From Demequina gelatinilytica (lineage in GTDB: Bacteria > Actinomycetota > Actinomycetes > Actinomycetales > Demequinaceae), in contig NZ_BBLV01000005.1 of NCBI RefSeq assembly GCF_000971115.1, forward strand, positions 36,974 through 100,973: a stretch of DNA of 64,000 nucleotides, written 5' to 3'. A program made the translations under genes and the position numbers. The notes below the pieces were generated by a model. That model ran no database searches. It was not told the origin of the DNA and saw nothing but the letters and a program-made list of their open reading frames with translations. Below, one piece after another: positions 34,021 to 41,209 of this stretch. Numbering within the stretch: position 1 is the first letter of the stretch; each line of letters starts with the position of its first letter.

Positions 34021-34695
34021 TTATTGCGCGCGCGTAGGATCGCTCACTGCAGGGCGTTCCGAGAGCGCGCTCCGCAGTGCGTCGGCGAGGGCGGCCGCAC
34101 GCGCGACGGAAGCCGCCGAGATCGGCTCGGGCTCGACGAGACCGACGTCTGCGCGCGCGGCAACTGGCATCAGGCCTGCCGGGGGAGCGCTGATGGCCAG
34201 CAGCTCCTTGAGCTCGTCGTCCTCGAACGGCTTGCGAATCTCCTTGCGGATCCGCGTGAGGATGACCGCGACGGAGCGGCCATCCTTGTAGCCGAACCGC
34301 TCGGCGATCTCAGCGTTCGTCACACCGTCGAGCGACGCGAGGAAGATGGTGCGCTGGCTGGCGGTGAGCGGCTCGAGCAGCTGCCGGAACAGCTCGTGCC
34401 GTCCGGCCATGGTCGAGGGGCCCACCTGCGACTCGATGAGCTCGCCGATCCATTCGACATCCTCCTCGACGGATACCCACTCCTTCTTCCTCGCCCGCTG
34501 AATGTCAATCGCTGCGAACCTCGCCATGCGCGCGACGTAGCGGTCGGGGTGATCGAGGCCCCCGACACCTTCCTCGAGCAGCCGAACGATCACGTCCTGC
34601 GCGACATCCTCGGCGCGTCGCCGGTCCAAGAGCACGCGGCTCGCCGCGCGCTCAGCAGTGGCGCGGAGGGCTACCAGGAGTTCGCTGTCGATCAT
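34021..34695 (-). CDS. Sigma-70-like (ECF-type) protein upstream of the DUF262 gene
   Basis: A 224-aa protein. Sigma region 2-like: AEDVAQDVIVRLLEEG and YVARMARFAAIDIQRARKKE. Region 4-like: LTASQRTIFLASLDGVTNAE and IAERFGYKDGRSVAVILTRI with a helix-turn-helix. A 60-residue acidic Ala-rich tail follows. Region 2 is acidic where promoter-melting aromatics usually lie, so it could be a DNA-binding regulator rather than an active sigma factor. The ATG at 34695 fits the family start. First gene of the operon with the DUF262 and DUF429 genes. Confidence 0.7.
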   Translation of the reverse strand: MIDSELLVALRATAERAASRVLLDRRRAEDVAQDVIVRLLEEGVGGLDHPDRYVARMARFAAIDIQRARKKEWVSVEEDVEWIGELIESQVGPSTMAGRHELFRQLLEPLTASQRTIFLASLDGVTNAEIAERFGYKDGRSVAVILTRIRKEIRKPFEDDELKELLAISAPPAGLMPVAARADVGLVEPEPISAASVARAAALADALRSALSERPAVSDPTRAQ

Positions 34696-34888
34696 GCGCA
34701 CACCGTAGACCCGACCTCGGACATCGCCACCGAGGTCGTGCTCGGACGCGCCCCGCATCGTCCGCTCGACGGGGCGTGACCGCACGATTTCGGAATTGGT
34801 TGTTAACACCTAGGCGCTTTCTCCGTCATCAGGTCAGAGGGTGCCAAGGATCTGCCGGTTCTGGCCCTCCCGACCGAGGGGAAACACG

Positions 34889-35458
34889 ATGACCGACATG
34901 TACGGACCGCGCTGGGTGTCCGCCGACCAGGAGCCCACCGAGCTCCACAGCCAGATCCTGCCCCGCCTGTTCCAGGGCGGCACCGCGGATTCGCGCTGGA
35001 ACAGCGCGCCGTGGGGGAGCGGCGGCCCGGCGGGCGGCTGTGACACCGACACCGAGGCTTACGACGCCGTCGCCACTCTCTTCGCGTGGGCCCCGCCCGC
35101 CGAGTGGGGCGTCGAGGAGATCCGGTTCGGGTTCCCGGACTCCGCGATCCGCGGCGCCGAGGTCGAGCGCATCGTCCGCACCGCGCGCTGGGCGCATGAG
35201 CGCTGGACCGCCGGTGACCGCGTCCTCGTGCGCTGCCAGGCCGGGCTCAACCGCTCGGGCCTCGTCATGGCGATGGTGCTCATGCTGGACGGCTGGACCG
35301 CAGAGGAGGCCATCCGCCGCATCCGCGAGCGCCGCGCCGAGGTCGCGCTCGTCAACGACCGCTTCGTCGACTTCCTCATGAACGATGCGGCCGACGCGCT
35401 CGGCCTCGCCGCCACCACATCGTCCATGCCGTCCTCGAGCGACCCGGTCGCCGTCTGA
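34889..35458 (+). CDS. Dual-specificity protein phosphatase-like protein
   Basis: A 189-aa protein with the Cys-based phosphatase signature VRCQAGLNRSG (C-x5-R, Cys about 115) preceded by GDRVL and followed by a family helix (LVMAMVLMLDGWTAEEAIRR). The general-acid Asp may be in the FPDSAI loop. It has GAGGGG at eight bases before the ATG (34889). The VWA gene follows 30 bases later. The same phosphatase fold is fused to the glycohydrolase at 38649-40130. The substrate is unknown. Confidence 0.72.
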   Translation: MTDMYGPRWVSADQEPTELHSQILPRLFQGGTADSRWNSAPWGSGGPAGGCDTDTEAYDAVATLFAWAPPAEWGVEEIRFGFPDSAIRGAEVERIVRTARWAHERWTAGDRVLVRCQAGLNRSGLVMAMVLMLDGWTAEEAIRRIRERRAEVALVNDRFVDFLMNDAADALGLAATTSSMPSSSDPVAV

Positions 35459-35488
35459 CCTACCCCACCCACACCGAAGGAGAGACCC

Positions 35489-36802
35489 ATGCACATCAAC
35501 GCCATCCTCGACGTCGACGTCGCCGCGCTGGAGACCGACGACACCGTCACCGTCATGCTCGAGCTTGAGGCGCCCGCTCCGCCCGACAGCGGTGAGCCCC
35601 GCCCCGCGCACACCGCCGTGGTGGTCCTCGACCGCTCCGGCTCGATGGCGGGCGACCGCCTCGACCATGCCAAGGAGGCGCTGCTCGCGCTGGTCGACCG
35701 GCTCGCGGACACCGACCGCTTCGGCCTCGTCACCTTCGACTCCGCCGCGCAGGTCGTGGTCCCCGCGGGCCTCGTCGGCGACCTGGGGCGGGCGCGCATC
35801 CGCCGTGACATCGCAACGGTCGAGCCGGGTGGCATGACCGACCTCAGCTCGGGCTACCTGCGTGGGCTCCAGGAGGCGCGCCGCGTCTGCACTGAGGCGG
35901 GTGCCACGATCATCCTGCTCTCCGACGGGCACGCCAACACGGGCATCACCGACCCGGTGAAGCTCGCATCGGTCGCCGGCAAGGCGTCGAAGCAGGCGAT
36001 CTCGACGTCGACCATCGGCATCGGGCTCGGCTACGACGAGGCGATCCTCACCGAGATGGCGGGCGCCGGGCTCGGCAACCACGCCTTCGCCGAGCACGCC
36101 GAGGCGGCTGCGGTCGCGGTCGCGGGGGAGATCGACGGGCTGTTGTCGAAGACGGTGCAGGCGGCGAGCCTGCTTGTCGCGCCGTCGCCTGACGTGAGCG
36201 GCGTGACGGTGCTGAACGACGGGCTGCCGCAACAGGCGGTCGAGGGCGGGGTCCTGCTCGAGCTCGGCGACCTCTACGCGGGCGAGACTCGTCGGGTGAC
36301 CGTTGCGTTCGACGTGCCGGGGATGCCGGCGCTCGGGCTCGCGGAAGTGGCGTCGCTGGAGTTGACCTACGTCGAGCTGGCGACGCTCGACCAGCACACC
36401 GTCACCGTGCCGGTGAACGTCAATGTTGTCCCCGCGGACGTCGCTCGCGGCCGAGTGCCCGACCCTCGCGTCGAGCAGGAGAAGCTCCTGCTGAGCGCAC
36501 AGAGCGCGAAGCGGGAGGCGGAGCGGTACCTGAGCGACGGCGACACGGCGAGCGCGCTCCAGGTGTTGACCACGCGCTTCAACGTCCTCTCGTCCGCTCC
36601 GGGCGCTGAGGCGCTCGCGGACGAGGCCGGCTGGTTCGCCGAATCGATCGATGGGCTGGCGTCGCGCGGCGCGGAGAGCATGTCGCGGCGCTTGTCGTCG
36701 GACCGCCTGCGGAAGTCGCGGGGCTTCACCGGGCGTGCGCAGGGCGGCGAGGTGTCGGAGGCGCCGTCGTCGGGAGGTGCGCGCGGCTCCGGCGCCGCGT
36801 GA
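35489..36802 (+). CDS. von Willebrand factor A-domain protein
   Basis: A 437-aa protein with a strong AAGGAG before the ATG. The VWA domain (about 40-215) has a complete MIDAS metal site: DRSGSMAGDRL, GMTDLSSGYLRG with the Thr, and LLSDGHANTG with the Asp. A beta-rich region (220-330) and a helical C-terminus with a Ser/Gly-rich tail follow. No signal peptide or membrane segment is seen, so it is probably a cytoplasmic protein-binding scaffold. Pairing with the phosphatase gene upstream suggests a signalling module. Confidence 0.85.
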   Translation: MHINAILDVDVAALETDDTVTVMLELEAPAPPDSGEPRPAHTAVVVLDRSGSMAGDRLDHAKEALLALVDRLADTDRFGLVTFDSAAQVVVPAGLVGDLGRARIRRDIATVEPGGMTDLSSGYLRGLQEARRVCTEAGATIILLSDGHANTGITDPVKLASVAGKASKQAISTSTIGIGLGYDEAILTEMAGAGLGNHAFAEHAEAAAVAVAGEIDGLLSKTVQAASLLVAPSPDVSGVTVLNDGLPQQAVEGGVLLELGDLYAGETRRVTVAFDVPGMPALGLAEVASLELTYVELATLDQHTVTVPVNVNVVPADVARGRVPDPRVEQEKLLLSAQSAKREAERYLSDGDTASALQVLTTRFNVLSSAPGAEALADEAGWFAESIDGLASRGAESMSRRLSSDRLRKSRGFTGRAQGGEVSEAPSSGGARGSGAA

Positions 36803-36809
36803 GGGCCGC

Positions 36810-36850
36810 CCGTGTCGCGCATCGTCGCTGGGGGACGATGCGCGACACGG
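36810..36850. terminator. Perfect 17-bp bidirectional terminator hairpin
   Basis: CCGTGTCGCGCATCGTC (36810-36826) and GACGATGCGCGACACGG (36834-36850) pair without mismatch across a 7-base loop. The hairpin lies between the convergent VWA gene (stop 36802) and the 36869-37522 gene. Two GACGATGC words form its apex. Confidence 0.8.
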
Positions 36851-36868
36851 CGTGCTCTCTGTCGTCGC

Positions 36869-37522
36869 CTAAGACTTCGTGATGCGGGTCATTGACGCCA
36901 CCATGTCGTCGAGGCGAGCCCCCGCGTTGTACAGGGCGGTGAGATCGACCGTCTTCCCGTGCGTGTTGCGGACGATCCCATTCTTCAGGGTGGCGAGCAC
37001 GTGGTCGCCTCGCATGAGGTGCCACTCCCTGGAGCCATTGCGGGTGTTGGAGTCCCAGTCGAGCCGACACTGCCATGGCGTGCCCTCATAGAGGCGAGAC
37101 GTGAGCAGCCGCGCGATCATGCGCCACTGCAGCGCCTCGGGATCCGTGCGAGGAGTGTCCCGAAACGTGAGTGTCGCACGCCCGGCGATGGTCCGCACGA
37201 CCTTGTCGATTCCGTTGTCCTCTACTGCCACCGCACGCCAGTCTCCGTCTGGAAACTTGGCGTGTTCGCCCTGCGGCGTTTCGAAGTAGTGGACGGACCC
37301 CGGGCGGCTGAGACCGATGCGGAAGCCGGGGCCTTCGATCTGCAGGACGTCGTAGAAGCCATCCTGGATCAGGAATTGCGAGACGAAGGCGCCGTCGATG
37401 CGCGAAGCGAGTCGTGCGGCGACCTGCCAGCACAGCGGTTCGTCGAGCCGGCGATTCCAATCAAGCACGGCTGCTCCCTCATGAGTCGGTTGCGTGGCGG
37501 TCCGGTGCCGTACGCGTGTCAT
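36869..37522 (-). CDS. Unknown protein, possible TY-Chap-like domain
   Basis: A 217-aa protein. The first half reads LDEPLCWQVAARLASRIDGA, then FYDVLQIEGPGFRIGLSRPG, a pattern similar to the N-terminus of the 40127-40843 protein (LWWVASELCRRHP, then EVRVGFSRAAG). That pattern recalls the YbjN/TY-Chap peptide-binding chaperone domains of actinobacteria. The second half (CRLDWDSNTRNGSREWHLMR) is unrecognised. The start may be internal, for example around the MTRV or VLDW codons. Function unknown. Confidence 0.55.
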   Translation of the reverse strand: MTRVRHRTATQPTHEGAAVLDWNRRLDEPLCWQVAARLASRIDGAFVSQFLIQDGFYDVLQIEGPGFRIGLSRPGSVHYFETPQGEHAKFPDGDWRAVAVEDNGIDKVVRTIAGRATLTFRDTPRTDPEALQWRMIARLLTSRLYEGTPWQCRLDWDSNTRNGSREWHLMRGDHVLATLKNGIVRNTHGKTVDLTALYNAGARLDDMVASMTRITKS

Positions 37523-37538
37523 CGGCAGAATCGGCCCG

Positions 37539-37910
37539 TCAGTTCATCCCCATGCCCATGGCCATGAGGATCTCGTCGTCGGTCCAACCCGCGCCGTCCT
37601 GCATGTAGGCGCGCAGCCACTGAGCCCTTGCTCGGCCGCTCAGGCTGGGTGCGACGCATTCTGCCGGGGGAGCTGGTGGCGGGTCGTCGAGTGATGCGAC
37701 CCAGAGGTCGTACCCCTCGCCGTCCTGGTCGATCGCGCGCATGAGGTCGGCAAGAGGCCGGCCGACCGCGTACTCGCGGGCGCGCTGCTCGAACAGCGCT
37801 TTGATCGCGGGCGCTGCGACAGAGTCGCCGCGGTACCGGGCGTCGAGATACAGGCGTTGCAGCGCGATCAGCTCAAGCTGAGTGATCGGCGCAGGTGTCG
37901 CGCTCGTCAT
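37539..37910 (-). CDS. Unknown small acidic protein
   Basis: A 123-aa, mostly helical protein (LELIALQRLYLDARYRGDSV, AIKALFEQRAREYAVGRPLA) with a Pro-rich linker and a Met-rich end (MAMGMGMN). It overlaps the NUDIX regulator gene by 4 bp, so it belongs to its operon. No family recognised. The two upstream and downstream genes in this minus-strand run suggest a joint function with the NrtR-like regulator. Confidence 0.55.
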   Translation of the reverse strand: MTSATPAPITQLELIALQRLYLDARYRGDSVAAPAIKALFEQRAREYAVGRPLADLMRAIDQDGEGYDLWVASLDDPPPAPPAECVAPSLSGRARAQWLRAYMQDGAGWTDDEILMAMGMGMN

Positions 37911-38551
37911 GAGTCCCCGTGGGATTTGGCGAAGAGCCTGGCAGGCTTGCCGACGGTTCCGTGCTCAACCTCGCCCGTGTCGATCAACTGCGGCTCCATG
38001 AGGCGGCGGAACGTGTCCTTCCGGCCCGGGCGCTCAGGGGCGACGACCCGGTGCAGCCGCTCAAGCTCCAGTAGTGTGAAGGGCCCGTTGCCCAGCAAGC
38101 CCCACGGATCAGGGTGCTCCGCGTAGTCCGCGCGCAGTCGCGCCACCGCGAGTTCCAGGATCTCGGCGTGGTCGAACGCGAGCGGTCCCGCGTCGGTGAC
38201 GGGCATGAGCGTCGCATCGCGGAGCAGGGGAGCGGGAACCGCCACGAGGTGCGCGACCGAGAGCACCCAACCGCGGTCGTCGCGGTCGAGCGCATCGAAC
38301 ACCTGCAGCTGCACCGGTTCCAGTCCTGCGAGCCCCGCCTTGTCCGCCAGCGATCGACGTACGGCATCGGCGAGCACCTCGCCTGAGTGGAGGAACGTAC
38401 CCGGCAGCCGCCGCGACCCGTCCCGCGCATCGTCCACGAGCAACACCGACAGGGCGCCGTCGGCGATCGTCAGCACCGCGGTGTCGACGGCCACGGAGGG
38501 CCGCGGATAGTCGGTCAGTGCCTTGCCTGAGGGGTCGCGATAGCCGGTCAC
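37907..38551 (-). CDS. NUDIX-domain regulator, NrtR-like
   Basis: A 214-aa protein. The N-terminal NUDIX fold (SVAVDTAVLTIADGALSVLL, then RLPGTFLHSGEVLADAVRRS and LADKAGLAG) has a degenerate NUDIX box, as in NrtR, which senses ADP-ribose instead of hydrolysing it. The C-terminal winged helix reads GPFTLLELERLHRVVAPERP then RKDTFRRLMEPQLI, the NrtR-type DNA-binding part. It starts at GTG 38551, seven bases after a -10 element, so it is probably leaderless. A palindromic operator overlaps its promoter (38572-38595); autoregulation and control of the divergent ADP-ribosylglycohydrolase are inferred. Confidence 0.75.
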   Translation of the reverse strand: MTGYRDPSGKALTDYPRPSVAVDTAVLTIADGALSVLLVDDARDGSRRLPGTFLHSGEVLADAVRRSLADKAGLAGLEPVQLQVFDALDRDDRGWVLSVAHLVAVPAPLLRDATLMPVTDAGPLAFDHAEILELAVARLRADYAEHPDPWGLLGNGPFTLLELERLHRVVAPERPGRKDTFRRLMEPQLIDTGEVEHGTVGKPARLFAKSHGDS

Positions 38552-38558
38552 ATGAGTG

Positions 38559-38595
38559 AATGTCGCACCCTTGCGCTAACTTGTCAATTAGCGCA
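38559..38595. promoter_or_regulatory. Promoter and palindromic operator of the NrtR-like gene
   Basis: On the minus strand TTGACA (38587-38582) and GACATT (38564-38559) are 17 bases apart, and the GTG start follows seven bases later (leaderless). A perfect inverted repeat, TGCGCTAA (38572-38579) and TTAGCGCA (38588-38595), spans the -35 region. The site lies between the divergent NrtR-like and glycohydrolase genes and could control both. Confidence 0.68.
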
Positions 38596-38648
38596 GACTT
38601 GCGCGAAGTCGAGATCTCGGAATCACCTGGGAGACGAGGGGGACCACC

Positions 38649-40130
38649 ATGACGAAGATCACCAGCTCCATCGCCCACCGTGCCGCCGGCGCCATCCTGG
38701 GCTCCGCCGTCGGCGACGCGATCGGCGCGCCGTATGAGTTCGGCCCTGCCCGACCCCAACTCAGCCTCGCCGGCACCGCCGCCGACATGTCCGGCAACCA
38801 CACCTGGGAGCCGGGCGAGTGGACCGACGACACCTCGATGGCAGTCCCGACCCTGCGCGCCGCCGCGGCCGGGCTGGATCTGGCCGGCACCGAGGCCCAG
38901 GACGACATCGTCCGTGACTGGAGCGCGTGGGCGCGCGACGCCAAGGACGTCGGCATCCAGACCTCCCAGGTCTTCCGCGGCATGCGGGGGGACGATGCGG
39001 CGGCTGCCGTCGCATCGGCACGTCGGGTCCACGACGTGGCCGGCCGCAGCGGGGGCAACGGCTCGGTCATGCGGACGGCTCCGGTCGGGCTCGCATTCAT
39101 GGCCGAGGCCGACGGCGTGGCGCGCGTAGCGGATGCCGCCAGCGCCATCGCAGCTCTCACGCATTACGAGGACGACGCCCGCGACGGCGCCGCGCTATGG
39201 AGCGTGCTGATTCACCTCGCGGTCCGCGACGGCCGAGTGCACGTGGACGATGCGCTGGCCGCCCTGCCCACTGAGCGCCGCGAGCGGTGGGCCAGGCTGC
39301 TCGCCGAGGCCGACGGCGCCGACCCCGACCTGTTCCAGCACAACGGCTGGGTGGTGCACGCCGTCCAGGCTGCGTATGCCGCGATCCGTGCGGCCGGCAT
39401 CGTCCTCGATGACCCCGCGACGCACACGCCCACCGCGTTCCGCCGCACCATCGAGCAGGCGATCCGGATCCACAACGACACGGACACCGTCGCCGCGATC
39501 GCCGGCGCGCTCGCGGGCGCCCTGGTCGGCGCCTCGGCCATCCCGATCGGCTGGCAGCGGCTGCTCCACGGGCACCCGGGTCTGGGTGCGCGCGAGCTCA
39601 CGCGGCTCGCGGTGCTCGCGGTTCGTGGTGGCGTGCCGGATTCGAGCGGCTGGCTGACCGGGGAAGGCGTCGACTACTCGGGCTGGCCGGGGCGCGATGC
39701 GCTCGCGGTCCACCCGCACGACGACGGCGTGCTGATCGGTGGCGTCGGCCACCTCGCGGACCTTCCCGCGAACATCGATGCAGTCGTATCGCTGTGTCGG
39801 ATCGGCGTTCGCGAAGTGCCGGCGCGCATCGGCCCGTCGGACGCCGCGGAGGTGTGGTTGGTCGACGACGCGAACTCCGGGGCGAATATGCACCTGGAGT
39901 TCGTGCTTGAGGAGGCGGCCGATGCGGTGGCCGCGCTACGGGCCAACGGCAAGCGGGTGTACCTGCACTGCGTCGCGGCGCAGTCGCGGACACCCACGGT
40001 GGCGGCGCTGTACGCGACGCGACACCTCGGTGTCGAGCCGGAGCGGGCGCTCGCGGAAGTCATGGCGGCGCTCCCGGCCGCCAACCCGAACGAGGCTTTC
40101 CGCGCGTACCTCGTGGGGGTCGCGCGATGA
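38649..40130 (+). CDS. ADP-ribosylglycohydrolase fused to a dual-specificity phosphatase domain
   Basis: A 493-aa fusion. Residues 1-320 are a DraG-type hydrolase that removes ADP-ribose: AILGSAVGDAIGAPYEFGP, WTDDTSMAVPTLRAA (metal-binding TDD), GGNGSVMRTAPVGL, and HNDTDTVAAIAGALAGALVG (second metal site). Residues 330-493 are a phosphatase-like domain with VYLHCVAAQSRTPTV (Cys about 440, C-x5-R). GAGGGGG precedes the ATG. Removal of ADP-ribose and phosphate by one protein, or processing of ADP-ribosyl-phosphate, is possible. It lies opposite an ADP-ribose-sensing type regulator. Confidence 0.85.
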   Translation: MTKITSSIAHRAAGAILGSAVGDAIGAPYEFGPARPQLSLAGTAADMSGNHTWEPGEWTDDTSMAVPTLRAAAAGLDLAGTEAQDDIVRDWSAWARDAKDVGIQTSQVFRGMRGDDAAAAVASARRVHDVAGRSGGNGSVMRTAPVGLAFMAEADGVARVADAASAIAALTHYEDDARDGAALWSVLIHLAVRDGRVHVDDALAALPTERRERWARLLAEADGADPDLFQHNGWVVHAVQAAYAAIRAAGIVLDDPATHTPTAFRRTIEQAIRIHNDTDTVAAIAGALAGALVGASAIPIGWQRLLHGHPGLGARELTRLAVLAVRGGVPDSSGWLTGEGVDYSGWPGRDALAVHPHDDGVLIGGVGHLADLPANIDAVVSLCRIGVREVPARIGPSDAAEVWLVDDANSGANMHLEFVLEEAADAVAALRANGKRVYLHCVAAQSRTPTVAALYATRHLGVEPERALAEVMAALPAANPNEAFRAYLVGVAR

Positions 40131-40843
40131 GCGGCACCAAGGTGTTCCGCGCGGCCGACCGGTTCGTCGACGCGCAGCTCTGGTGGGTCGCGTCGGAGCT
40201 GTGCCGACGGCACCCGCGGCTGGGGCTGATCGAGTCGGTGTACGACGAGGTCGGCATCGTCGTGGAGGCCGTGGGCACGATGGACGGGCGTGAGGTGCGT
40301 GTCGGCTTCTCGCGTGCGGCGGGCGTCGCGATCAAGGACCGCGAGTTCGGCGTCGCGCCGCCGGCGCTGCTCGAGCAGGTCAACCCGCACGCGATCCTGC
40401 GGAGAATCGAGGACGCGCACGGGATGGGCAAGCCCGCCGAGACTCCGGCGACCACCGCTGTGACCGTCGGGTATCGCGCGATCGCTTGGGTGCTCGGTGC
40501 GATGGTGAACTCGCGGTACTCATGGACCCTGCGGGGCGAGCGAGCGGAGGACCCGCACGTGCTCCAGGACCTGTCCTGGATGGGGGAGGCGGCGGGCTGG
40601 GCGTCGCTCGAGGGCCTCCGCGACTTCTGGCGGGCGGAGGCAGAGATCGACGAGCTCTATGTCGGGCCGGTGAGCCAGGCGTGGCTGCTCATGCGCGATC
40701 TGGAACCCGTGGCGGTGTTCGATCGGTACGGATACGTACGGACCGTGCACGGGGCGACGATTCTGCTTGAGACATACCGAGGGTTGGGATCGAACCTCGC
40801 TCCCGCGGTGGTGCGCGCTCTCGGAAGATGGATGCAGTCATAG
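40127..40843 (+). CDS. Unknown protein, possible TY-Chap-type domain
   Basis: A 238-aa protein overlapping the glycohydrolase gene by 4 bp, so co-translated with it. The N-terminus (FRAADRFVDAQLWWVASELC, RRHPRLGLIESVYDEVGIVV) resembles actinobacterial TY-Chap/YbjN-like chaperone domains. The rest (GYRAIAWVLGAMVNSRYSWT; SWMGEAAGWASLEGLRDFW) is not recognised. A relation to the 36869-37522 protein is suggested by the shared pattern. It may present or bind the substrate of the fused hydrolase. Confidence 0.55.
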   Translation: MSGTKVFRAADRFVDAQLWWVASELCRRHPRLGLIESVYDEVGIVVEAVGTMDGREVRVGFSRAAGVAIKDREFGVAPPALLEQVNPHAILRRIEDAHGMGKPAETPATTAVTVGYRAIAWVLGAMVNSRYSWTLRGERAEDPHVLQDLSWMGEAAGWASLEGLRDFWRAEAEIDELYVGPVSQAWLLMRDLEPVAVFDRYGYVRTVHGATILLETYRGLGSNLAPAVVRALGRWMQS

Positions 40844-40918
40844 CCTGCGAAGCGACCTGACGAACCTGTGGGAGGCTGTCGGTCGACCGCGCACGACGAT
40901 CACTGGAGGAGAGGATCC

Positions 40919-41161
40919 ATGGCGAGAATCAGGTCGATCAAGCAGAACCAAGTGGCTCAGACCGTCCATCCGACGGACGTGGACGCGACCTGGGCGATCG
41001 TCTCGACGCCAAGCGGACAGTTTCTTCAGCTCTCGACGTACGGCTCAGACACCCGCAGCTCGGAGCCGAAGGTCAGCCAGACGGTGCAGATCGATCGACA
41101 GGTTGCTGGCGAGCTGAGGCGAGCACTTGACGCCGTGTTCGGCTCGCCCGACCAACCCTGA
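40919..41161 (+). CDS. Small conserved protein (80 aa) at the edge of the defence island
   Basis: Starts at ATG 40919 behind a GGAGGAGAGG site. The sequence has a two-part pattern, TWAIVSTPSGQFLQLSTYGS then KVSQTVQIDRQVAGELRRAL, that recurs in small proteins near restriction-type loci, often mis-annotated. It is predicted to be a short beta-rich fold with a C-terminal helix. No function known to me. It converges with the multi-winged-helix gene (gap 48 bases). Confidence 0.65.
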   Translation: MARIRSIKQNQVAQTVHPTDVDATWAIVSTPSGQFLQLSTYGSDTRSSEPKVSQTVQIDRQVAGELRRALDAVFGSPDQP

Positions 41162-41209
41162 GGCCGCGCCTCTGGTACGTCACGCCCCCAAGGTTGTTCG
41201 GGGCCGTGG

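Noticed and set aside
36899..36900. CRISPR array or tandem repeat anywhere in the window
   Set aside because: No evenly spaced repeats were seen on either strand; the repeats present are short words and single hairpins.
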